64,000 bases of DNA from Carnegiea gigantea. Lineage: Eukaryota; Streptophyta; Magnoliopsida; Caryophyllales; Cactaceae. The notes beneath the pieces are model-generated. The model made no database searches and was not told the origin of the DNA. It saw only the letters and a program-made list of their open reading frames with translations. Below are positions 48,549 through 59,800 of the stretch, piece after piece. The translations under genes were made by a program, and so were the position numbers. The stretch's first letter is position 1. Every line of letters starts with the position of its first letter. Where the stretch lies: positions 563,501-627,500 of the forward strand of contig JAKOGI010000351.1 of assembly GCA_029747015.1 (NCBI GenBank), given 5' to 3'.

Positions 48549-49513
48549 TGGTCCACTGAGTATGCCGCTTCCTGAGCACCCCCTTTGCCTCGACTTCCAC
48601 TAGTCCGGCAACCACAAGATTGTCATCCTCTTCCTATTCCATGTGAACCCCATCTCGGTGGGTACCCTATAATCTCAAAACAATTGGCTTCTTCATTCCC
48701 AAAATGACCACAATGTTTGCACATACCGTTTTCAGTTGAAGCTTGAATTCTTTCACCATGCCTGACAGCAAACGCTGCTATGATTTCGGTGCGCTCATCT
48801 CAGCCGATCATGATCCTTTTGTGCTGCTCTTCTTGGGTTACAAGGTTAAAGATTTTCTCCAAAGGGGACAATGGCTCTAAGGCAAGGATTTGGCTACGAG
48901 TTTGAGAGTAGAGATTGTCATTCAAACCCATAAGAAACTAATATGATTTTTCTTCTTCAAACATCACCACAATTTTGGATGCAATGCCACACTCGCACCC
49001 TTTGCAAGTAGTGGGGTATCCTGACATGGTTGCTGAGTTCACTCCAAAAGTCCTCTCAATTTTGAGGAGAACTCAGCTACCTCTAAACCTCCTTGTTTAA
49101 TTACATTATGAGATACTTGCCTTCAATTGATAGATTTTAGGAGCACTAGCAACTCCATACCTCTTTATAGATCCTCCCACATTGCCCTAGTTGTCTCTGC
49201 ATAAGCAACACTGGGATGCCATTATCGATAGATGATGTTGGAAGTCACGAGCAGACCATAGAATTAACCATGTCCCAAGTATGATATTTGGTGAAATCTC
49301 CTTCTCTGATTTTAGGTTTTTTGAGGGTTCCATCAATAAACCCAAGCTTGCGCTTCACTTCCAAAGCAATCTGCACCGCGTTCTCCCATAGTTCGTAATT
49401 TTCCCATCAAAAACTTCAGCTGTGATCAGCATCCCAGGATCTTTAGAGTGATGAAAATAGTATGATGAGTGTGGCTCGATCATGAGCATCTTCTTTTCTC
49501 CATCTTTGGCCAT
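48549..49513 (-). pseudogene. Copia gag (broken)
   Basis: Starts at ATG 49513 (MAKDGEKKMLMIEP), followed by the plant Copia gag N-terminal motif YYFHHSKDPGMLI. A frameshift near 49400 leads into GLLMEPSKN. Further on are degraded UBN2-type helices, and near 48720-48660 the knuckle reads CKHCGHFGNEEANC with Asn in place of the metal-binding His, followed by the usual GYP. Copy C is inserted just after it. Confidence 0.82.
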
Positions 49514-49565
49514 GTTCTAACTCTCTTGGTGTGAATAAATATGGCGGATGATTTAATTGATGGTT

Positions 49566-49577
49566 GCTCTAATATCA
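49566..49577 (-). other. Copia primer-binding site (degraded)
   Basis: Minus strand TGATATTAGAGC next to the 5' LTR matches TGGTATCAGAGC at 10 of 12 bases. Confidence 0.82.
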
Positions 49578-49809
49578 TAAAGGAAACTGTAAAGGAGAAG
49601 AGCAAGATAGGAGAAGGACGTTTGAGGCTAAAACAATAATGCTACTACCTCTATTTTCCTTGCTTCTTATTTCTTAACTTTGTTCAATACATATGACCCT
49701 AAAGCAATACAAATATTTTAAGAGAGAATCAAGGAGTTAATTATGACAAGTATATTACAAAAATATTACAGAGAATAAAATCATAATATTTGCCAAATAT
49801 TGCGAAATA
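49578..49809 (-). repeat. Copia 5' LTR
   Basis: 232 bp, aligned with 28344-28571; bounded by the primer site on the left and the GGTTA duplication on the right. Confidence 0.85.
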
Positions 49810-49829
49810 GGTTATACTTTTGGTTTAAG

Positions 49830-50660
49830 TTAGAAAGCGTTAAATCCTAACCTTAAAGTTTGCGCTTTGTATATTTTTTTCTCTTCTACAACCATAAACA
49901 TAAAAATAATTTGTTGAATAAAAAAAGGATAATGCAGCCTACACAACTTCAACCTTTAATATTGAAACCTCTTTCGAGGGAGGATCTACACATATAGGAT
50001 TCATTGACATCTTGGATCATATCTTCTCAACAATAAAGTAAAAGAAGAAAAATTAGACAAATGTAATTATTAAAGATGCCAACAAAAAGTTAATTAATAC
50101 TTAATGATGCGAATATGCCCGTCCTAAAAACTACAGATGATAACCACACACAATTTCCTATTTGTCCCAAAAAGTACTACTTTACATGATGAGATGATTT
50201 GTTTAATTAGATGATAAAGTGGTTGATTGTCATTTGAGAAAAATTTAGGCACCATTAGCTACTACCAATGCATCTAAAAGATGGAATTGTAGTCATAGAG
50301 CCCATTTGCTACTTCCCCCCCCCCCCTTTTTTGATCAGAACGGCAGCTTCAGAGACATGAAAAATAGAAAAAACATTGTGAGAGTAAAAAATGTATGAGT
50401 TCATGGAGAAGTTGTATTCACCATCTGCTTATTGAATAAAAGCCAACTCAAATAATTCGACAATTATAAGCTTTGCTAGAAAAAATCTTTTTTGAAAAAA
50501 AAAAAATCAGTTGAACTCAAATGGGTCGACCATGAACCTAACATATTTGACTCAAATGGGATCAAACCCGAAAATCTTGTCCAAGGTCCTAAATTTCTAG
50601 AACAAATATTTATTGGATTGGCTAAATTTGTGTCCGTTCTAATAGATAGTAAATAAATCA
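49830..50660 (+). repeat. Diverged direct duplication, right copy
   Basis: Counterpart of 27050-27890, same order and orientation of matching blocks (TTCATTGAC, TTAATTAGATGATAAAGTGG, CTCAAATGGG, AATCTTGTCCAAGG). Confidence 0.6.
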
Positions 50661-52682
50661 AAATAATTGGAACCAAAAAACAGCTACGAAAAAGGCATAT
50701 AGAAGATCCTTAGACATTGGAAGTCAATCATGCTGTGATGCTCGGGCTAAAATCAACATAGGCAAGCCGAAACAAGTGGTCATACTACTGGGCCGCCGCT
50801 CATAACAAAGCATGTTGGCCAGTGTGACACTGGTTTATGGCCAGCTCACTTTAGTTTGTTCATTTTTGGGCAACTATTTTTATTAGCACAACATTGCCAG
50901 GGGCTAAGCCCATCTAGGACGGCTGTATTTGTGAATAATAGATTAATAATCACTTTCGCTGAAATAATAATAATAATAAACACTAGAACTTCTACAATTT
51001 AATGTCTACACGCTAAACCTTGTAAATACAAAGTTTCAAGGAAATATCATATCACAGGTTACGATTGTATTGGTTTCATGGTTTCATTTGATTTGTTCGA
51101 TTGATCATAATGTCTAGTAGCATTGTTTTATTCTAATAAATTTTCTCTCATTCTTGTGAGAGGTGGGGTTTCATTTTATAGCGTCTTATTTTCTTGCTTT
51201 TTGTGGGAGTTATTTCTTTTGCCTATTTATGCAAGTTCTATCAAGCTTGTTGATTCATGTAGAAAGTATTTTTCTAGCATATTAGTTCGTTTTATTAGAT
51301 CTAATTAAGAATAATTCAACAATGGAAGTTTATATGATTCAAATAAGATAATGTTTCTTTTAAGTTAGATATGTTATATCACATATATACCTATTCCATA
51401 AAGTTATACTATAGGCCATCGACGTTAAGAAAAGACAAATTGAAGTTGAAGGACGCAATTATTGGGCAAAATGATGATGCAAGTATATAGTCAGTCAGAA
51501 ATGTATTTACCACCGATTTTATTGAAATAGAGATATATCTTGATATTTTATATCTATTCTTGTCAGAAAATCATGGATATAAACGTTGTATGACTTCTCA
51601 TTAACGACCTTTCTTTTTCTATCCAAAAAAATACCCCCTGTCTCTAAACCTACTTGAATACAAACCTAGCTCCAAATCTATTTAATTACAAACCTGTTCT
51701 AAACCTCATTGAATATATTTAACTTGGTATTCTTTACCAAAGCTAATACAAACTACCTTCTCATAATATAATATGCCAGTATCTGTACGTTTGGCAAAAA
51801 AGAGTGGTATATATTCAACCATGTTCTCTATAATGAGCAATACCCACATCATCAAGTTTATTTTGTTGGACATTTGATTATATATGTATGCAATTTTGTT
51901 TTGTCCTTTTTTTGTTATGTCATTGTTAAGAAAATGTCATCTAAAAAGTTAATTAGTCTTAGGTTTAGTGGAATGACATCTAGAGCTTAAACATTGAAGT
52001 TTGAAGTTTTGTAACTTGATCCTTTATTTTTAAAAATTTGTATTAATGTTTATAGTATTTGGAAAAGAAAAAGACAGAAAAAATGCTTCTACCCTATTGG
52101 ATTTAACTTGAAATCGAAACTTTAATATTAGAGCTCAACTTTTTTAAATCCAAACCTAAAATACAATCCACCATATTTAATCTGCCCATTAGAATTGACC
52201 GGCTAGTTTATATCATAAATATACTGGAAACTGCCTTTTTCTAATCACCTATTGTTGATTGCTACTGTGCAGTATGTGCTACAGATTTGCAAATTATTTT
52301 GGCCATTTTACGCTTTTTTTTTTTAATCATAATGATCTATTTTCACTTAAAAGAATTGCCTATTTTTAGAATAATAATTTATATGAAAATATGTAGAAAG
52401 ATAGGCTAAATATCCTAGTATCTAACTGCAATTTCGTTGTGAATTGGTTTTCAACAAATACAAGTTCTTGAATGATACTGACTCACGTAAAGAATCTAAT
52501 TGGTCCATTCCTTTTAAGAGCGGCTTTTTAAATATTTGGAGATAATCGTATAAGTCATTTTAAAATAATTTTTATTTAAGAATGACTAATAATTTATTTT
52601 TGAGTGATTACTTAGCAAATATCAATACCTTTATAATTAATAAAAATCAATCTAATAGTTTACAAACATACAACTATATCAC

Positions 52683-52880
52683 TTAAGCGTTGTTCGTTTC
52701 GTTGGTAAATCTCAAATGACCCACTTCAACCTATTATTTTAACCAATTTCTACCCATTATATAAAAAATATATCAATTTCAACCCACTTCAATCAATTCA
52801 ATTTATTTCAACCCACTTTAATAAAATAATACTCCTTTTAATCCACTTTAATTAATTTTATCCATTTTACAATCTCTATT
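52683..52880. repeat. Small TE relic with ACCCACTTCAACC motifs
   Basis: GTTCGTTTCGTTGGTAAATC is followed by several CAACCCACTT(C/T)AA units. The same layout occurs, reverse complemented, at 61600-61767 in GLK1 intron 1, so both belong to one small non-autonomous family. Confidence 0.5.
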
Positions 52881-55800
52881 TTTCAGACACTTAGACAAGA
52901 TGATTTTGCGTGAGATTTTATTGGGGAATGGAACGGGTATAATTTTTCTTGTAAGTTGCTTTAAACAGATGGCGAATTTAAAAACAGAGGGCTGTCGTGC
53001 TCAAAAGAGGGGGACAAGCCCACCGCAACGTCAACTTCGATGGAGTAATCCAACATGGCATTTTCGATAGTGTTTAACTTTCTTGAGGTAGCAACTCTTG
53101 TGGCTCTAGTTTCTTCTCCTTTTTCCTTTTTTTCCCCCTCACTCTTTGAGTTTGGCATAAATCATTTTATGACTTGATTTTTGATCATAATCGTTGTGGG
53201 GATCCCATATCATTTTTTTCTTCTAAAAAACAATCACATCGTCTCATGACTGAATAGTGATCCTTTTATTATGAGGCAGATGTTCTGTGGCCCTTCGAAG
53301 AGCGCTTGGGTCGCACTGTCTCAGTCACTGTGCCTGTCCCTCTCCCTTATTGTCCTACTAGACTTTGCCCCACTCTTCCCTTTTCTCTCGCCTTGTCTTA
53401 CCTTTATTCATCCAGATATTTCCAAATGAGTGATGATACGTGTTTTACTGTAAGGTATTTTTAAATATCTTATCTTAACCTAAATTACTATATTTTATGA
53501 TTTAAAATCATCAAATTTTTAATAATTTTCTTATTACCAGTTATAAAGCTTTATTACTTATCGATTATAATAACAAATACAAACTGATGCCTTAACTGCA
53601 TCAACCCCATCCTTGGAGGCATATTATATATGTAATTTTGTAAATGTAAAAACTTATGTATAAAATGATGATTTTACACAATTTATAAATTTTAACATCC
53701 TTCCACTATTCAATCACATTATCTTTTTTCAATTTAATATGTGTAATATACATTTTAAATGAAAATAAGACACTTAAAAAAGTATCTTGTACCAAGACAC
53801 TTATCATTTTACGTTCAGAAATATATTATTGACACTTCATAAACTTTTTTTTGGGTTTAAGTTCGAGTTAATATTAAGTAAAATGTAATTTGAGTAGATG
53901 GAATTTTGATTTCGTTTTGAATTTAGAATGGATTATTTGCGATTTGCTTAGATTTAGAGTCAATTGTACTTGCTCCAGTGAACTTGTTTTATAATGATAA
54001 AACTTCAGTATAAGAAAAAAGTTAGGTTGGTTCAGTATTAGTTTCATGTCCGAATCAGGCTAGCATGTTTTAGATCTAGATGACCACAATATTGGCTTGG
54101 GTCTCTTTATGGGAGTTCAAGTCTCAGGTCACCTTTGTTGGATTCAAAAGAATTATTAGAATTTTTGCATGAGATGATTTAACGTATTAGTTTTATACAT
54201 TAGATTTTTTCTGGTGCAGAACTTTTAAATTTATGACTCACACAAGGTTTTGTTTTTTTTTTTGGCCCCCAGCTACCTTTCATTTCCATCACATATTATT
54301 AGAGCTAAGGATTGCAAGATAGAGACCAACCTTGACGAATGCGTGTAAACTAAACATCATAGGTTAGAAAACTTAATTTTCACCTAATATGCACAGAAAC
54401 ACGTTAGGCTAGGCCGACGTCAGCACTGGTATGGATAACTGAAAGAGGTCTTTGGTTAGGCAGTCATTTAAGCTATTTTGGATTTGTCAAAGGCAACGAA
54501 CTAATCAATGAAGTTTATCATTTATGGATTTATATGTTACTCATCGATCTTCTATAAACTGTCTTATTTAGTTGATTAGACTGGTTTTATCAATTTTTCA
54601 ATGCGTTTTAATATATATCCACACACCATACATACTCTCTCAGGTATGTATTTGAAACTATGCTAGAATTGTGTAGAAAAAGAAAAGAAAAGAAAATCAA
54701 GAGAATATAATGGGGTCGGATATGCATCAGTACTGAATCCACTGATTCATTGGCATGATTTTGCTTAATAAACCACTCAATTCCTTTCAGGGTTGAGCCA
54801 ACTTAGGCCCTTGGATCACTCCCATGAGCAAATTAAATTCTTCATGTACTTGAACATGAGCAAATTGAGGTCAAGTTTATAAGGATGTATGATTAAAAGG
54901 GTTCAATTAATTGAGAGAGAGTTGAATTTGAAAATATAATTTTTAGATTTTAACTCGAAATTAGCTTAAATTAAAAACATGATAAATTGAGTTGAAGTGG
55001 TTCCCTGTGCTTGTATCAACAATGCTATATGCCAAGTAGGTTTGACTCATCAACCGGGCCCAAGAGTCATGTGTATGTTCTCATCAAGCTAAGTGTACCG
55101 GCTGTGTAACCTTGGAGTTTGCTTTGGAGCTCTTTTTCATTGTATTCTAGCCTTCTAGAATAATTTCTTCAATTTCATAGGATAGGACAACCCAGTTATT
55201 AAGTGTTGAGGTAAAAATTGAGCAATTAATCAATGAAAGTGAATATAACAATAAATCTACTAATTGAGAGAAAGTACAATGAATGATCTCAATGTAAGGG
55301 GATCAATCAAAAGAGAGATAGCAACTCACATACAAACCCTTGAACTCACCAAACTCTTCTCTCACCACAATAAAATAGTTCTCAAACTTAAGCATACAAA
55401 ATGTGGGAAAAAAAACACCCCCTCAGTATATAGGAAGCCCCAAAAGATATCTTTCCATAAAAGATAAGATACACTCCAAATATGACCTTTTAAATGAAGG
55501 AAATGTCTTAAATTCAAAATACAAAAATAATATTATTTTAAAATAAAATATCTCCAACCAAAGGAAACTCCACTATAAAAAAAAAAAAAAAAATTAGTTT
55601 TCAGTAATCACCAAACTCCTTCTATAAGAAACAAATTCCCACTTGAGTTGAATAAAGAATTTGGGACACACACCCAATGATTAAGAATATTGTTAAGTGG
55701 ACTCTTGGATTGTTGAGTAGAAACTAACAATGCTTTGTACTATGTTTCCTTAGGATTTTAAGACTGAAAATTTGACGCCTAACGGAATAATCAGGTTTTC

Positions 55801-56269
55801 TGTATTTCTTGAGAGTTTTCCTTGAAAGTATGGCAAATTGAATATCTCCAAATGTCTTGAGAAAAGGATTATATAATTTCGCGAATCTTAAGTAAACCAA
55901 GTTTGTGGATATCAAAATCAAATTAGTTAATATCGCCCGTTAGATTGTGCAGTCAGGTGGGCAATACGTTTAGTTCACTCGATCTTTATTTTATTTACTT
56001 TAATATGCACAAAATACAGCTAAGCGAGAAGAGTTCAAGTGGTGTGGCGCGCCTTGTTTTTCTTAACCTTACAAGCTCGATGCTGCCGGAAAATATTCAT
56101 GATATATTTTCTTGAACTTTCCTCCTTTTGTCTTATTTTATATGGTTCTAATACATATTGCCTTATTTTTCATAACCTCTTTTGCATTATTTTTTGTATT
56201 CTTTTATAATACTAATTTAGTAAGTCAAACCTAGGTGCACAGATGTAAATGTTTATGAGCTATAAAGTA

Positions 56270-56400
56270 TTTCAGTGACTGAAGTTCAGATAGATAATAA
56301 CATATTTTAGTGAGTTATACAATATTTTTAATGAGCCAAATTCAAATGAACAATGATATATTTTATTTAGTGACCTATACAGTGTTTTCAATGAGCCAAA
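56270..56400. repeat. Imperfect tandem repeat, about 58-bp unit
   Basis: AACATATTTTAGTGAGTTATAC and GATATATTTTATTTAGTGACC-type units, each followed by AATGAGCCAAA, recur with substitutions (about two to three units). Confidence 0.45.
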
Positions 56401-56815
56401 ATTTGATTAATTATAATTTGACTCAATTTCATTTCACTTTCACATTGCTAATTAATTCAAATAAATATTTTATCTATCCTAAAGAGAAATGTTTTCAAAA
56501 GGAAAAGGGGAAGATCCGAGCACATTTGTCAAAAGTAGCACAATCAATTATACAACTCATGACCTCGCACAACAAAATTCATTATTCACAATAGATACTC
56601 ATACAAAAGGATCGGATGGGAGTCCCAAATGCAAGTCCATGTTTAATAATTTTGTTGTTACACATGAAATTAGTTGCTTAAAATTAAATCAGAAAAGCCG
56701 AGAAGATAGCGACTAAACCAAGTGAAAAAGGTAGGATGGATGGAACCAAGTGCAATTAGATGGGTTGATTATCTCATCTAAATGCAAGATATGTCGTCTA
56801 ATTGGTGGGGATTTT

Positions 56816-56821
56816 TTTATT
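56816..56821 (-). promoter_or_regulatory. Candidate GLK1 polyadenylation signal
   Basis: AATAAA on the minus strand about 76 bases after the GLK1 stop codon. Plant polyadenylation signals are loose, so this is only a candidate. Confidence 0.4.
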
Positions 56822-56896
56822 TTGGTGAAGATAAAACCCCCCTCTTAACAACCCCATGAAAAAGGGCTGAGTTTGGACTGTTTTGTTTTGCCGTAA

Positions 56897-59800
56897 TTAA
56901 GCACAAGTTGAGGTAGGTGGGATCTTTGGGATGCCTTGACGTTGGAGTTGTACCAAAACACTGTCTGTTGATGGAGGCTTCAGCCCAATTGGAAGTGGCA
57001 GCCATGGCTTTGCCAAAACGTCTCCAATTGCTGCATCAAGGCTCTCCTTCGACTGTGTAGATGTGATAATGCCAAACATAACATACTTAAGTCAGATAAT
57101 CCACATTCGAGGTTTTTATATGTATTTTGGTCATGATTAAATTTTTTAATATGTTTGGATCTTTAAAGACCATAATTGATTTTGTTAATATCTTTTCAAT
57201 AAGGGAACAAACACAATGAATATTAAACTTAGTACGTTTTCTTAGGATTTAAAAAATATTGTTAACTAGACGACCGTATATTGAGGTTGAACCTTGTTTT
57301 TTTGGACAATTTTAAGAATATACACAATATACATTACTAAATAAGGAAAGGATTAGTCAATATGAAAAAAATATTAAGATCATAAGTCAACATAAACTAT
57401 GTTTTTTTTAAAAAAAAAAGTTAGAACACATATTTTATGATGAGCAAACATACATTGCCAAAATCATTTGCCTATTCTTCTATTGAATTGGAATTCCTCG
57501 TTAATATCTTCCAAGAGTACACTTGTAAAAAACTAGGATAGTGTGCATGCATGAAACACATGAAAGCAACCAAAGCGTTCCCCGTCAGTTCCATTAGAGG
57601 TAATTGTATCTGGTTCGTTTAAGGAAACAGTACTATCCTGACCAGGGGAGCTTGAACCCAAACTTCTCCCTCCAAGGACCAGGTTATTTTGTTCTCCACA
57701 GCAAACTTTTTTGTTTCTTTTGCAATAATTTTTTTTAAGAAAAACCCACAAAAAAGGCAAATCTAAACTTAAATATATGCTATGAATTGAAGAAACTAGA
57801 GCAACGTGATTATCCCAAAGTTTATTTAGGTTATGGTTCTCCTCCAAAATATCAACCAAATCAAATTGCTGAGGTAGACATGATTACCGGATGAAGGTCC
57901 AGTCCTGGTTGTGCCGCAGGCGGCAGTGGAAGGTTGCCGTGGTCCTGTCTATACATGGCGTGGGGTGGGATGCCTGGGACTGGTGGCGCCGTGAACCTCT
58001 GCCAAAGGTAATCATAGATTAATATCATGCATGGCATCGAGAACTGCAAAAGTAGTGCCAAACCTCAAAAGCATCCATAACACGAATGTACTTACAAAAC
58101 TTCTCATTTGTTCAAGGAGATTGTCATTTCTACGGATATTTTTACTTTGTGTTTGACAATGTAGTCAGTTCTTAAACAATTTCAAGTACAACATACAGGA
58201 AAACAGAAGCCCTGTTGTTGACACTATTTTTTTTTACGAAAGAAAATGATCATCAATATGATAAACTTTTTTTGTATGGGGAGCGGGGGAATATGACATT
58301 ATAAATGCAGGCGAAAATTAAAATAGTATATATTCAAGCTTTAAGGATTTTACTAGTTTCTTCTGTTAATTGATATATTTTTTCCCCTTGTTTATCAAAA
58401 TGGTGACTTTATTGATTACACTGCACTGAAAATTTTGGAATAGGGAACTTTTTCAGATAAGAAAGTGCAGCAATTAAACATATCTTTTTCCTGAATTTAA
58501 GCTTTTTACATAAAACTTCATATTATATTATCAAAAAATTTATGAAAGGAAATGAAGGAAATCAAACTATTATCATAATCTTAATATTTCATTTCAAATT
58601 TCACATTGCAGTATATGGTCTACCATGATAAAATATTCCATAAAAACATCACATTTATACTCCAATTCTATTATGACGAATATATCCTAGAGATAAGAAT
58701 TTCTTATGCTAAACATGTTACTCCGTACATATTTGATATTTTTACACATCATTTGTAATTGAAATATGCACTATTTTGTTAATACTAGAACCGCTTAGCT
58801 TGTTGAGTTGAAGGGATTTTGATCTTTTTGTAAAATTTTATGTCTCATTCTGTCGTTTTTGTCCTACATATAATATTTTAAAAAAATTTTAAAAAATAAA
58901 GGCTTGTTTTACTAAATATTTTTAATTATGTTTTAAAATAAAATCGTTATAAAAAATTCTTCAAAATAGATAAAATATAGTTTTACACTAATAACAACAG
59001 AAAATTACTGTTTTCAATGGTGTAGTTTTGTTCGATTTAAGAAGAACACAAAAAAAATCAGATGCATGGTGATAGGTGCATTGTGCGTGTCAATGTGTAA
59101 TAGCAGACAAATTCCAGAAAACAGTAAGGAATGAGTTGTTACTGTTGCTGGCAGTGGCTGTGGAAAGCAATGTGTTGCTGCTCCTGCTGGGGTCATAGCA
59201 CTTGGGACCTGAACAACCGATATACCAATAAGCCATTTTAGAAAGACAAAGACAGTCATAACTATAGCGAGAGAGGCCTATCATCATTTATTTTCTGGTC
59301 AGGAAAAATATTTCTACTTAACAATGTAACTTTCCCATGTGGGTCTTGAAAAACTAGTTTTTTTTTTTTTTAAATTTCAACACTTGCTGGTATTAACTCT
59401 GATAAGATACATTTATCCATCATGTATTTGTCATTTGGTAAAATAATTGCACAAATAGCTAGGCTAATTAGTTAATCAAGTGCATGTACTTAATCAACAT
59501 GAATTTGCATTGACACGAACTTAATCTCATCTTGAAACTGGTGACTCAGGCATATGTACATATGTCTAGCTGAAATAAAATGGAAATATAGTGCACCAGG
59601 CCAAAGAACTAGGACTTACTCGTTGGTGCGGAGCATGCCAAAAAGAGAGATCAGTGGTTGGAGGATGAGGCGGAGGAACGGTCCACGCCTGTGGTACAGG
59701 AGAGGCTGGGGAAGCAACTACTTGCTTAGGCCACATTGGCATCCTAGCTTGGGGGTCCATAGTTGGGTGCCCCCAAACATGAAGGGGTCTAAAAGAGGGG

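Larger units (their letters stand above)
28344..49809 (-). mobile_element. Short-LTR Copia retrotransposon split by nested insertions
   Basis: Minus-strand Copia element flanked by GGTTA (28339-28343 and 49810-49814). LTRs of about 230 bp lie at 28344-28571 and 49578-49809. Read from the right: primer site, gag (49513-48549), then a gag-only element (37098-48548), protease and integrase (37097-35335), a CACTA element (30133-35331), then RT and RNase H (30129-28600) and a polypurine tract. Removing the insertions leaves an element of about 4.8 kb, the usual size for Copia with short LTRs. All genes contain stops or lost catalytic residues. The subfamily is not certain from what I can see. Confidence 0.88.
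49815..56896. other. Gene-poor intergenic region downstream of GLK1
   Basis: AT-rich DNA with only short chance frames. It holds the right copy of a diverged duplication (49830-50660), a poly-C tract (about 50318-50330), a repeat relic at 52683-52880, a weak tandem repeat (56270-56400) and the GLK1 3' UTR at its right edge. No tRNA, rRNA or protein gene is visible. Confidence 0.55.

Noticed and set aside
52961..53158. 65-codon minus-strand frame, charged protein
   Set aside because: Simple charged composition and no neighbouring exon; not supported.
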